From Trifolium pratense (lineage: Eukaryota; Streptophyta; Magnoliopsida; Fabales; Fabaceae): a stretch of DNA of 64,000 nt. Within the stretch, counting starts at the first letter, position 1. Each line of letters begins with the position of its first letter. The stretch is taken from the NCBI RefSeq assembly GCF_020283565.1, contig NC_060059.1:17416933-17480932 (forward strand), read 5' to 3'. The notes beneath the pieces were generated by a model. It searched no databases, was not told the origin of the DNA, and saw only the letters and a program-made list of their open reading frames with translations. Positions 46,311 to 57,421 of the stretch are shown here, piece by piece. Position numbers and translations under genes: made by a program.

Positions 46311-46680
46311 GAAATTTGTTTGTTTTGTTTAGTGTTCTGCAATATGATATTATTGGTTGAAATTTAAAAAATAAATTTGTTTTGTTAAGGATTTAATTTT
46401 ATGATATCTCTGTCTAATTTTTTTTAGATATACATCTAATTTTATCTCAATGTTTACTTTTCTGACGATCCTCTCTTTTGTTACTCTATAAATTCCCTAT
46501 TTAGATTCTAAGGTATTTTTGAAAAAATAAAATAAAATATACTAACATAATAATATAATATAAAAATGTGAAATGAGCACATAAAATTGCCAAAAATATG
46601 ATATCCACCTTTATGTTTTTTTTTTCCGTAATCATGTAAGTTGTATAAAATGAAAAAAATAAGAGATAGATTAAATACGG
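46311..46680. other. Non-coding A/T-rich sequence downstream of the zinc-finger locus
   Basis: Includes the likely 3' untranslated region of the zinc-finger locus. No other feature was seen. Confidence 0.5.
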
Positions 46681-46688
46681 GTTTAAAT

Positions 46689-47226
46689 ACTAATGGCAAT
46701 GGGGCGGGACGGAGACGGATTTTGCCCTCCCCAAACTCAAACTCATAAAGTTCGGGTTTACCCAAACTCATATCCAACGGAGATTGGGTATCCCAACGGG
46801 TTTCGGATATCCCCGTTATGCCTCTTTTCACATGAATTTAGATTGTATTTTAGTATTTTTTATTAAAAAAAAAAATAAAAATGTCCAAAATTATTTTCTC
46901 TCACCAATATTTTTTTAAATAAAGAAAAGAAATAGAGAAAATGGTTTTCTAATACTCAAATAAAAAATAAAAAATAAACATATGAATATAATTTAAGATA
47001 TTATTTAAGCGTTTCTAATTTAAAAAATGTGAAATCTAATTTTTAGTATAAGCGGAGCGGGTTCGGGGACAGGTTCGAGGTGGGTATCAATGTACCCATT
47101 ATCCGCCCCAACCTCATCTTTTGAAATCGGAGAAAACTCAAACTCAGTCAATTCGAGTTTTCCCCGTCAAAGCGGATATAGTTTGAGCGGGTACGCGCAA
47201 GTATGGATTGTATTGTCATTCCTAGT
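46689..47226. mobile_element. Possible hAT-like MITE
   Basis: The ends ACTAATGGCAATGGGG and the reverse complement ACTAGGAATGACAATAC are imperfect inverted repeats of the 'CTAGGGATGGCAAT' type. GC-rich blocks full of GGGTTCGGG-like words sit near both ends. Candidate 8-bp duplications (GTTTAAAT and GGTTTTAT) match poorly. Confidence 0.45.
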
Positions 47227-47542
47227 GGTTTTATTGGATTAGGTTATACATCCCCTCGGTTTTTGTTACAAAAAAGAAATTAATATAATTCTCCGTATTA
47301 ACTTATTTTATATATATATATATCCGAAAGGCGTGAAAAAAATCAAGTGTTTTTTGTCTAAATTTTGGACTAAGTACATTTGACTATTTCAATTATTTTG
47401 CATTTACCTTGTTACAAAACAAATAATTAATATTGTATAATTTTTTTATTAGATTGTTGTTTAAAATTAGGAAATAGAAAATTATTATTATTTTTATTTT
47501 TTACAATAGAAAATTATTATAATAATAATGACATTAATTGTT

Positions 47543-47680
47543 AATTTTTTTTGTCAAATAGCCTAGTAGCTAAAAAATTCACTCTTAAAAAGTGGATAAG
47601 TGAGATAATTGAATTCAAGCTCGGCCCCCTATATATAATGATTGTCCCAATCAACTGAGATAAGCCCACTATCATGACAA
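47543..47680 (-). mobile_element. tRNA-derived SINE, diverged
   Basis: On the minus strand box A-like GGGCTTATCTCAGTTG and box B-like GAGCTTGAATTC precede a tail ending in GACAAAAAAAATT. The layout matches the copies at 49994 and 56612. Confidence 0.6.
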
Positions 47681-47789
47681 TTGTCATTTTTTTTGGTACA
47701 TGGGACAATTGTCAATGCCTCAGGTGGAATTTAAATCGTGTCCTAAAACAAAGTCATGTTCTTAACATTAAATTGGCACATTTTGACGT

Positions 47790-47902
47790 TTTGTTTTTTT
47801 AAAAAGATAAGAGAATTTATTCCAAAATAAAGATTAAAGACCCATAAAGCATAAGCCATGCCATGCTTTAAAGACCAAGAATTCTCTCTTGTCTGGTATC
47901 AT
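47790..47902 (-). mobile_element. Short retroposed fragment with 17-bp target duplication
   Basis: TTGGCACATTTTGACGT occurs at 47773-47789 and 47903-47919. Between them is a 113-bp insert whose minus-strand 3' end is A-rich (TTTTGTTTTTTT on the + strand). This is the mark of L1-type retroposition. The source RNA is not recognised; a LINE 3' end or SINE fragment is likely. Confidence 0.7.
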
Positions 47903-47919
47903 TTGGCACATTTTGACGT

Positions 47920-48460
47920 GATTTATTATGAGATTAACTAGTAACATGTTTATATTCCTTCTATTGAAAAGTGAAAAATAAACAAAATATATTATAATTA
48001 ATTACACACTAATCTATTTTATTATATAAAATTCAATTTTTAATCAATTGACTGCATACATTTCGTAATTTTTTTCATAAAAAATTATTATTTAGATGCA
48101 TAAAGAATACCAGGATAACGCTCGTTAACCATATAAAAGATTAATTATTGGATTAATAGCACGCCATGTATTGTGTTAGACTCTAAATCATTCAATAATT
48201 AATAACTCAATTTTTATTATTTTAAAATATAAATGAATTAAATAAACATTATTAATTTGACTAATTTTTTTATAAGATAATTTGACTAATTTTTTTTTAC
48301 GCATTTGACTAAATTATATTAAATCTAACTAATTATTAAATCATATTTATTCAATTAAAATATACTGTATTATTTTATTATTCATAAAAAATACAACTTG
48401 AGCCATGTGGTTCATGCAGTCTGTCTTTTCATCCCAGAAACCTACACCAACAATTCTTAA
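47920..48460. other. Non-coding A/T-rich sequence
   Basis: No supported frame or element. Confidence 0.5.
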
Positions 48461-48827
48461 CTCCCTCCGTTTTTTATAAGGGTTGAGTTTTGTCAGATTT
48501 AGCGTTTCTAATTAACTGTCCAGTTTATGTTTTAAGGATATGATTTGTCAATTATACCCTTTGTCAATTATTCTTATCTTTTTCAATAATTGTTTTTATA
48601 TATATTTGAAAAACTTAAGTTTTTTTTTAAAGAAAGTTTTTTTTTATGTAGGAAACTTTTTTTTTTTACAATAATAACTAACGATGGATTGTTACGAGAG
48701 AAACGATATATATAGAAATTTATTGGTGAATTAAGATGAGGGTATAATAGGAAGAGAATGTGCAAAAATCCACTTTCTTAATTTGGTGTTATTATTTTAA
48801 CTGGACACTTATAAAAAATGGAGGGAG
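48461..48827. mobile_element. MITE of the CTCCCTCCGT type (Tc1/mariner-like)
   Basis: Inverted ends CTCCCTCCGTTTTTTATAAG and CTTATAAAAAATGGAGGGAG, followed by TA on the right (left flank AA). Length 367 bp, no coding capacity. Confidence 0.75.
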
Positions 48828-49178
48828 TAATTAAGTATATATGTTATAAATATATTTTTGGACCTTGTAAATATATATTATTTTCCTTTTAGTCGTTATA
48901 ATTTGGGTCTACATCTAGTTTTTTTGCAAATATATCAATTTTTTTTGGTATATATCAATTTTTTTAGTACAGTTTGACCCAATTTTTTTTAAGGTGTAGA
49001 AGCTATTTTAATCATAAAGCTAGAAGTAATAGCTTTAATTAAAACTAAAATTAAAGTTGTTTGGTAAATCTTACTTTATTTTTTAAAAAAAAAGGTTAAA
49101 AGTTGTTTTTTTTATCATAGGGTCAAGATCAAATGACACCGAGATGTCAAACTTTTTATATGACACATTTGATAATTC

Positions 49179-49433
49179 TTTATTGGATAATCGTATTACA
49201 AAATCGACCGTGAAATTGAAAGATACTATAACATAGATCATATATATAAAATATAACATTAATCGGAAATCATTTGATACGTCAATGAGATACGTCAAAA
49301 TTAGCGTCTTACGAACATTAAAAAAATATCATTGACATATCAAATGATTTCCGATGAATATTATATTTTATATATATGATCTATGTTATAGTATCTTTCA
49401 ATCCAATAGTCGATTTTGTAATCCGATTATCCA
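49179..49433. mobile_element. Foldback MITE, about 100-bp arms
   Basis: About 49190-49288 and 49330-49430 are near-perfect reverse complements. Landmarks are TACTATAACATAGATCATAT and ATCGGAAATCATTTGATA. The loop is about 40 nt. The whole could form one long hairpin RNA. Confidence 0.85.
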
Positions 49434-49596
49434 GTTCAACACTTTTTGGGCCCTATCTATGAGCTGTTTTTTCTCTTACTAGAGCTTTTAAAACTTGTTG
49501 TTTGGTCTAACTTCTTATTTTTAAGGAAAAAAGACGAGAAAAAAAAGGTTAAATGGTACTTTAATCATTGTTGTTTTATTTTTTGTCCATAAAGTC

Positions 49597-49598
<2 letters not shown>

Positions 49599-49664
<66 letters not shown>
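49599..49664. repeat. (TA)n microsatellite
   Basis: About 33 perfect TA units. Confidence 0.95.
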
Positions 49665-49669
<5 letters not shown>

Positions 49670-49993
49670 ATCAAACTATTTTGGTGTAATATTTGGTATG
49701 TGACACTGTTCAACAAAACTTTAAGATAAAAAGGAATATATACCTATAGTGTAAAATAATTTTACACTGTTAACCAATAACAATTATATATATATTTCGC
49801 CACTTCACCCTACTATCTTGATATGGCATGCATGACAAATATAAATTTTATAAAATTAATCGTTAAATTAAATATTATATCATTCAGATCATCCATGTAA
49901 AACTTTACACAAAACTAAAATCCATGTAAAATAATTTTACCTAAAGTTAGATCGGTTAATTTAACTTTTATTTCTATTTAAAAGACCAAGAGT

Positions 49994-50485
49994 TGTGCAT
50001 GTGAGCTTAACTCAGTTGGTAGGAACATCACATTTTATATGCAAGAGTCAGAGTTCGAATATCAGATATCCTACTTATTCACCTTAAGGGTGTGTTTGAT
50101 CTACTAAAAGTTAAGGCACTGAATAAGACAACTTATATGTTTATTTTAAAACTGTTTCTGGTACTGGACAAAATAGGGGCCAAAGAACATGACAGTAACT
50201 ATAATTTATGTCCTCCGCAGAACCACGAGACAACTTTTTGTCCTCTGCACAAGTTATCTAAAATACCAAAATAATCTTTTGTCCATCAAACATCGTACAA
50301 CACAATGTTTGTTCAATATCTTAAACGTTTGTCTTGTGTTGTTCTGTCCAATAGTTATATTTTGATTTTTTTTTTTACAGAACTTATATTTTGCATATCA
50401 AACGAAACATAAAAGTAAAATTCTAGCAACTATGTTAATTTTAACTAAATAAATTTGAAAGAAAAAAAAAGAAAAAAAAGTTGCA
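49994..50485 (+). mobile_element. tRNA-derived SINE split by a MITE
   Basis: Box A-like GTGAGCTTAACTCAGTTGG and box B-like AGAGTTCGAAT are followed by the family body to about 50090. The body resumes at about 50412 (TAAAATTCTAGCAAC) and ends in an A-rich tail (about 50457-50480). The MITE 50088-50411 lies between. Confidence 0.7.
50088..50411. mobile_element. MITE, about 320 bp, related to the one in ENTH intron 3
   Basis: It begins GGGTGTGTTTGATC and ends GCATATCAAACGAAAC. It shares long tracts with 53088-53375 (for example AACCACGA, GTCTAAAATACCAAAATAA and ATCGGACAACACAA-like words), so the two are copies of one family. Confidence 0.7.
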
Positions 50486-50500
50486 CATGTAAATTTTTTA

Positions 50501-51175
50501 TGGCTTAAATATGAAAACGGCTTAAATATGAAAACGGTTCATGCAATTACAGCTTGTTTTGATTTTAATCCCTGCAAAAAAAAAGTTTGATTTTAATCCC
50601 TGCAAAAAAAAAGTTTGATTTTAGTCCCTGCAAAATACCAAAACTTTTAAAAAGATCCTTGAGGTGAATTTTTGGCCGACATGTCAAGTAGTTGATGATT
50701 TGGCAAATGCTGACTAGGATTTTTGACGACATGAAATTAACATGTCATTTTCATTTAAAAATAGAAAAAGGGAAAATAACATGTCAAATTTTAAAAAAAA
50801 AAACAATAAATTGAAAAATAGAAATAGAAAGGTAATATACTTACCAAAAAAAAATTAATATATTAGATTTAAAAATATATATTAGATTTAAAAAAATAAA
50901 ATAAATTATCAAATAGAAAAAGAAATCACGCAAAGAAGAAAAACGCAAAGAAGAAAGGGGCAAAAATTAGGGTGCGATCGAAGGACAAATAGTATTTTAA
51001 AAAGTTTCTTCTACTTTTATGAACCTATTTTTGTACATAGTTTTATCATAACCTGAACATATAGTTTTTGTACATAAATTTTGGTCATTAATTTGGCCAA
51101 ATTTTGACATGAATTTAGCACAATTGTATCATTCAATCAATTCATATTTGTAGGGATCATTTTCATATTTAAGCC
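50501..51175. mobile_element. MITE with TGGCTTAAATATGAAAA ends
   Basis: The inverted ends TGGCTTAAATATGAAAACG and TTTTCATATTTAAGCCA bound 675 bp. Inside, GTTTGATTTTAATCCCTGCA plus an A-run is tandemly repeated about three times (about 50558-50632). No coding capacity. The ends also occur in a short related tract at 60387-60497. Confidence 0.75.
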
Positions 51176-51742
51176 AAATTTTATTCATCCAATGTACAAT
51201 CCAATATACACTTGGATATGGGTATTCGTTAAATTAAAGATAAGGATATTGAAGTTTTCACCAAACCTATGGAAGAAGTTAATAACCAGAGGAAGAAAGG
51301 TTAAGGAGAATTTAAATTAAAAGTACGATTACTATTCATTTTTTGAGAGGATAACAATGTGAATCTATATGGTTGGTATTGTGTGAAGATCCTACTTTTC
51401 AGTATAGCCAATATTGTATGAATAATATGACTAGAGAAAAATTCATACTAGTAAATTATATTTAGTCAACTTTCTAATATTGGTCTATTAATCTCTCTCT
51501 TTTCCCCTTTCATCTGTTTCCAGTCATCAATGAACACTGTTCCTACATTATCTGAGCTATAATTTTGGTCATCCATAAATGTGTTCTTATAGTTTGCAAT
51601 TAACACACTCTCATGGTTTATCTTTTTCTCACCATTTTTATTGGTTGTTTAGCTGATTTTATTGTAGCAACTATTTTTTTCATATGTTTAGATAACAATA
51701 CTCATAATCAACCAATTGAGAGTTTGATTTGATTTATTTGAA
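51176..51742. other. Upstream region of the ENTH gene
   Basis: A/T-rich, no frame or element. It must hold the promoter, but I cannot place a TATA box with confidence. Confidence 0.5.
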
Positions 51743-54415
51743 ATGGGTAGCCTACTACTAGATCAAATTAAAAAGCAGACAACAAATTTTATACAAGAAA
51801 AGTACAAAACTGCTAGGATGACATTTACAGATGTTACAGGAGCTGAATTGTAAGTATGTGTGTATTTTTTTTTTTTTTTTTTGTGTTAATCCTCTAGTTA
51901 TCGGGAAAGGGGATTCTGATAATCCAGAGTTCAGCCGGAGAGGTAAGTAAAATCTGACCAAAAAATATTTTCATCAAGAATTGAACTCAGGTTCTCCCGA
52001 ACGATTCGCTTTAAAGAGAACTGATCATTAACCACTTGAGTCTAATTTCTTGTCCAAGTATGTGTGTATTTAGATGATGTAGTTTCTATTCACTTGTGAC
52101 ATAAATAAATTACATATCAATGCTTTGTTTAAGAAATTAAAGGGAGAATATTAGTGCAATTCTTAGTAATATTTTATAGATTGCTCTCATCCAAATTTGT
52201 GGTAAATAAAATGTTGCTCTTAATTTGTTAACATACATATTTATGATTTGGTGGCATAAACATATTATAATAATTATATAAATTAATGATTAATTAGGCT
52301 AGCTGAGGAAGTAACAAATAAGGATGATTGCAGCCCTGATGCCAAAACAATGACTCAAATTGCTGAGGCATCTTTTGATATTGATGAATATTGGAGGATT
52401 GTTGATGTTCTTCATAGAAGGTATATGTGTTAAATAAAAATAAAAGTAAAATTTACAAAATGACACTCCTCTAGAATTTTGAATTTGCATATATAATTGA
52501 AAGTGCAGGTTGTACAATGTTGATTGGGAAGAATGGAGGCAATCTTACAAAGCACTAGTTCTTCTAGAATTCATGCTCACACATGGTCCTATAGATTTTG
52601 CTCAAGAATTTCAAAGTGATGCAGAAATTATTGAAGAACTAGGAAGTCTTACTCATATTGATGAAAGAGGGTAACCTTTTAACCTTGTTAATATATGCTA
52701 GCTACCATGGTATGTTTCTTCCTTAAGTTTAATTTACAACATGAGTTAAAAATTGAGAAATGTAAAAAAAAAAATGTGGGGTGGAAAATAAGAGATAGAA
52801 ATTTCTATACTTTAAAACTTTTAATAGAATCTCTTGTCTCAATCAAGTGATTTGACACTTTACTTAAGTGATCCAATTTAGTTTGTTTATGCAAAATATC
52901 TTATGTAAATAAATATGGTTTTATGTTAATTTATAAGTTTTCACTAACGAAAACTATATTTTCATAAGTTATTTTTTTTCATAAACTACCTTGACAAACT
53001 TATAATAATACATAAAAACTTATAAAAACTTATTCATGTGCATAAAGTGTTTTGCATAAGCTAATCCAAACATATATACTTCGGGTGCATTTGATCGGCT
53101 AAAAAAATAAGAAACTGAATATGACAACTTTAGCTGTAATTAATGTGTTTGATTTTAAAATTGTTCTTGATACTCGACAAATTGGGGGCCAAAGGATATG
53201 ACAAAAACTGAAACTCTTATCCCCCACAGAACCACGACCAACTTTTAGTCCTCAGCATAAGTTGTCTAAAATACCAAAATAACATTTTGCCCACCAAACA
53301 TCGGACAACACAAATTAAAGTTTGTTCAATACCTTAAATTTTGTCATGTGCTGATCTGATTTGTTCTGTAATGTTCTATCTGTTAAATATGTTTGAATCT
53401 CATCCCCAAAAGCTAGCTCAAAGGGTGAGGTTGCCCTCACATATTTATACACTTAACCACCCGGGAATATAAGCAATGTGGGACTTCAAACAAACTCCAA
53501 CGACACAACAACATATTCAACACCCACCCTCACGCCTAGCGTGGTCCTGGGTCAAATGCTCACATTGCAGTCCTTAACCCGGCTCTGATACCATGTTAAA
53601 TATGTTTGGATATCATCCCCAAAAGCTAGCTCAAAGGGTGAGGTTGCCCTCACGTATTTATACACTTAACCGTCCGGGAACATAAACAATGTGGGACTTC
53701 AAACAAACTTCAACGACACAACAACATATTCAACACTATCCGCTAGTTTTGTTCAATGCCTTATATTTTTTTTAGATCGTAATGGACACATCTTTTACTC
53801 TATTTTTGTCAAAAATTCATATATAATTTTTAAATATGGTGATGAATGAACATGTTAATTATTGATTTCAGGTTTAACTGGGGATTTAGAATGCAAAAAC
53901 TATCAAATGAAATACTAAAGCTTTTGCAAGGTGGTGAAGATCTGAAACAAGCACGTTTGAAGGCACTTAAAATAACAAATGAAATACAAGGCTTTGGAAG
54001 TTCATTAAACTCTCCATCATCATCAACATCATCACCTAATTCATTATTTTCTGATCAATTAGCATCACCTTCATCATTTTGTTCATTTTCTACCACAAGC
54101 ACTTCTATTAATAATGACAATATTGATTCCAATTTAAAAAATATAGTGCCACAAAAGAATAATAATAATAATAATAATGTGGATGAAATGAACAATTGGG
54201 ATGATCCAGAAGCTGGAGAGATTTTGATTGATTCTGATGATGGTGATGATTCTGATGGAGAAGTTGGAAAATCAAAAGGATTTGTAAGTGAAATGTGTTC
54301 AAAGATTATTGGTGGTAATAATGATCGTGGAAAGATTGAATTTAGATGCATTTCTGATGTTGGGAGGAAGGATCCTAAAAAGAGATATGATCGTCAAAAT
54401 TCACTTTGGTTTTAA
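51743..54415 (+). CDS. ENTH-domain (epsin-like) protein, four exons
   Basis: Exons 51743-51849, 52298-52420, 52509-52670 and 53872-54415 have GT-AG borders and matching phases, giving 311 residues. The start MGSLLLDQIKKQTTNFIQEK and TFTDVTGAEL match the first helices of the ENTH domain. The block FDIDEYWRIVDVLHRRLYNV and the LEFMLTHGPIDFAQEF stretch complete it (about residues 10-165). ENTH domains bind phosphoinositides and act in clathrin-coated vesicle formation. The tail is short, Ser/Asn-rich with a poly-Asn run, then acidic (EAGEILIDSDDGDDSDGEV), and ends RQNSLWF. It is much shorter than EPSIN1-3 and resembles the small plant ENTH proteins. Introns 1 and 3 carry transposons, yet the splice sites are intact. 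I see no defect. Confidence 0.9.
51868..52055 (-). mobile_element. SINE in intron 1 of the ENTH gene
   Basis: A 188-bp insert flanked by the 16-bp duplication AAGTATGTGTGTATTT (51852-51867 and 52056-52071). On the minus strand it begins like a tRNA (GACTCAAGTGGTTAATGATC), has a box B-like GAGTTCAATTC and ends in an A-run (T-run at 51865-51882). Confidence 0.88.
53085..53770. mobile_element. MITE in ENTH intron 3, split by a TRIM
   Basis: The tract 53088-53375 is homologous to 50088-50330. The match resumes after the TRIM (CCGCTAGTTTTGTTCAATGCC). The right end is not clear. Confidence 0.6.
53381..53735 (-). mobile_element. TRIM (miniature LTR retrotransposon), complete
   Basis: Two 142-bp LTRs (53381-53522 and 53594-53735) flank a 71-bp interior. 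The target duplication is CTATC (53376-53380 and 53736-53740). On the minus strand the primer-binding site TGGTATCAGAGCC (53593-53581) abuts the upstream LTR, and the purine-rich GAGGGTGGG abuts the other. The LTRs differ at about eight positions. It has no coding capacity and depends on other elements. Confidence 0.92.
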
Positions 54416-54803
54416 AGGATATATTGTATTGTATTGTATGCAATTATATATATTGCAAGAAAATGTCATATATATAATATGTGTGACATGCTTGTTAATC
54501 ATTTAGTACTATACAATAAAATATATATGGATGCACACATGTAATATCAAGAGTAATTGGTTTTGTCTTATACTATGTTTTATTTTATTTTTTCTAAACC
54601 ATCATTTATATGTTATATGGAGTATATCCTAAATTTATGAATTTTTATTGAAGATCCAATAAAACACAAGAAAGGAGTGATTTGAATTGTGTTTACAACT
54701 TTTAAAAATTGATCCCAAGTTTTGTTGGATTGAGAGATTATTGAAGAGATGAGGACTTCGGCTGCTTGATCGCGGTGTGCCTGTAAATATTATCGATCAA
54801 GTA

Positions 54804-54905
54804 TTCCCTCCGACCTTATTTATAAGCAAAAGTTGCTTTCTAGATACATTGATTTTTTAATAAATCTAAAAAACAACGTTTACTTATAAATAAGGCAAGA
54901 GGGAG
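54804..54905. mobile_element. Stowaway MITE, 102 bp
   Basis: The inverted ends TTCCCTCCGACCTTATTTAT and ATAAATAAGGCAAGAGGGAG are flanked by TA on both sides. Confidence 0.88.
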
Positions 54906-55129
54906 TACGTAAGAGCCGTGAGTGTGAGGCTTAAAAACAATGTACCTTGACTTGAATCATAAGATAGCATTTATAGGAGGAAAATTAGGGTGTTTGGGAT
55001 GAAAATCCTAATTGGACATTTTTCCTGGGATGAAAAGTAGGCTCGCATAGCTTTGTCGGATTTGAGGACAAATTGTATGGAACAATTCATTATCATTATT
55101 ATATTTTTTCTTTGTTTGATGATACAAGT

Positions 55130-56750
55130 TTTTTTTTTTTTTTTAAGATAAATAGTTCATAGCATTTCATTAATCAATAAGTGTTCAATACAATTTGGTA
55201 TTTTAATCAATATTTGGAGATTAGCTACACATGTGGCCGCCTTAGATAAACTATGAGCAACTTCATTTGTTTGCCTCCTAATAAACTCAACACTAGAGTT
55301 AACATAAAAAGAATTGTAAAGTCTTCTACAATGTGAGATGATTTATCCAAACTCGGTAACATCATGATTATTTGAATGGAAACCATCTATCACCAACTTC
55401 GAGTCAAGTTCAAAATCCACCGGTCGTAGATTTAATTCATGAACCCAAGATAGCGCTGACAAGAAGCCAAGAGCTTCACCGACACAAACATCACAAATTG
55501 GTGAGAATTGATCAAGCTTCACGACCCCATAAGTGCCTTTCTCATCACGAATACAAACACATATCCCAACTCTATTATTATGCGATGAAAAAGAGGCATC
55601 AATATTACATTTCACTCGCCCATTGGCCGGCTTATTCCATTTAATCTCAGTAGTCGTACGCTACCCATCACATCAGGTCTAGCCCGCTGCACAACGCACC
55701 AATCATTAATCAAGGCAGCATTTTGTGAAAAGACAAAATTTTGCGAATCAATCACATTGTTCCAAATACGGTTATTTCTTTGCTTCCAAATACTCCAAAT
55801 AACACATGCCATGAGTGAAGCATCCTCATTAGAGAGCTGTTGCAGCAAATCAAAGATCAAATCTGACGCTGCATAATTACTATGCAATGCTGCTATAATT
55901 GTACTTTTGAAACTGCACATGCTCCAAACATTTCTGCTACTCGGACAGTCAAAGAAAACATGGCGGTTGTCTTCATCATGATCATTACAAAGAGAACATA
56001 CAGTTGTGCAATTCACCCCTCGACTCTGAAGGTTTACACGAGTTGGGACACACCGACGACAAATACGCCATAACAAATTTCTAACTCGCGGCGGAGCTTT
56101 TAACTTCCGGATCAAATTCCAAGTGTCATCCATCCTAAGATGAGATGTATCGAATAGTTCTTGCACACACAAGCGATATGCACTTCTAACTGAGTATGCA
56201 CCATTTTTCTCCATACGCCAAATTTGTTTGTCCTCCACCACAGAATCAATCAAAGGAGTGTTTAGAACTTTATTTATACCACTAGAATCAAGCAGAGTAG
56301 TGAGAAGAGGCAGATTCCAACACTTTGTATCAGGAAGAATCACATCTGCCACCACTAAATGACCTGCTAAAGACACTTCAGTTTGCTGCAGCTGCAAAGA
56401 CGATGCATCAAATAACCAATTTTCATTAAGTAATGGAATATTATCGCCATTTCCAATCCTCCATCGACTATCTGCTCTAAGTAAAAATTTAGAGTTGCAA
56501 ATACTCCTCCAGACAAAACTAGGATTTGTGTCCTACCTTTGAGTCAAAAAACCCATAGTCAGGAAAATATTTTGCTTTATAGAGTTTAGAAATAAGAATA
56601 AGTTTTTTTCTTTTCTTGGTCAACTAGTTTAGTGGTCAGAAATTTCACCCTTAAAAGTAAATAAATAAGGTGTCTGTAGTTCGAACTTCGACTCTTACAT
56701 ATATAATGTGATGTTCCTACCAACTGAATTAAGCTCACACACGAGAACAA
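55130..56750 (-). mobile_element. SINE-LINE chimera sharing one target duplication
   Basis: On the minus strand a SINE (56747 to about 56605) with its A-rich tail is followed directly by a 5'-truncated LINE (about 56590-55145) with its own A-tail (T-run 55129-55144). ATGATACAAGT flanks the pair at 55119-55129 and 56751-56761. No duplication is seen between the two parts. Confidence 0.65.
55343..56590 (-). pseudogene. LINE ORF2 3' fragment (zf-RVT and RNase H)
   Basis: From about 56590 downward the minus strand encodes the late ORF2 of a plant L1-type LINE: a KYFPDYGFFDSK / NPSFVWRS block, then the zf-RVT zinc region (56397-55612, with CSLCNDHDEDNRHVFFDC), then an RVT_3-type RNase H (MKCNIDASFSSHNNRVG, 55615-55343). 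Frames change between blocks and a stop precedes 56397. It is a dead, 5'-truncated copy and belongs to a different family from the LINE at 1-12346, whose end lacks this RNase H. Confidence 0.85.
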
Positions 56751-56760
56751 ATGATACAAG

Positions 56761-57418
56761 TCTTTTATTATGCACAAATTTTTTAAATCTAATTATTGAA
56801 CACATTACATGTTATTTGATCAAATTGTAAAATTTCTTGATCCAATATTAAAAATAAACTTTTGTACCGTAAAAAAAAACTATCTTTATTATTTCATTTT
56901 CATGCAAGTGGTAATGGCTACCCGTGAATATCTGATTATTATTGTTAAATTAATTAATGTTCTGCGAGTATTATATAGTATAAAACAAACAGACATTTTT
57001 ATTTTTATAAAAATATATTCCCATAAGAAACTAATGAGAGAAAGGGAAGCAACAAGGCAAAAGCATAACAATATTATATGAAACAATGAATGTGTCATTT
57101 GCTGTTCAAGAATACATACCTCTTCATTTTCAATGATTGAGTGGGAAGGTCCATTACTTCATCATAACTTAAAATGTAGATTCCACTAAGAAAAAAAAAA
57201 TCGGTGATTACGCAAATTTATCGTGCCAACTTGTGGCATGCTGCCTTCAAAATAATCAAATATTATTGATTGTCTATTTTTTAAAAAATTAATACAAAAA
57301 ATTTGATTTAAATGTAGATTTGGTGTCTTATTTTTTTAAATTCACAATTTTAATTTTTTTTCTTTGAACAAATCTATTAATCAATCTATCGGTCTTTTCG
57401 TCCAAAATCTTTGGTCTT
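56761..57418. other. Non-coding A/T-rich sequence
   Basis: No supported frame or element. Confidence 0.5.
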
Positions 57419-57421
57419 TTA

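Noticed and set aside
49996..50065. Possible tRNA gene (GTGAGCTTAACTCAGTTGG ... AGTTCGAAT)
   Set aside because: It matches the head of a SINE family found elsewhere in the window and lacks a full cloverleaf.
51758..51961. Minus-strand frame over ENTH exon 1 and the SINE
   Set aside because: It crosses a splice donor and a transposon insertion. The + strand ENTH exon is supported by domain and phase.
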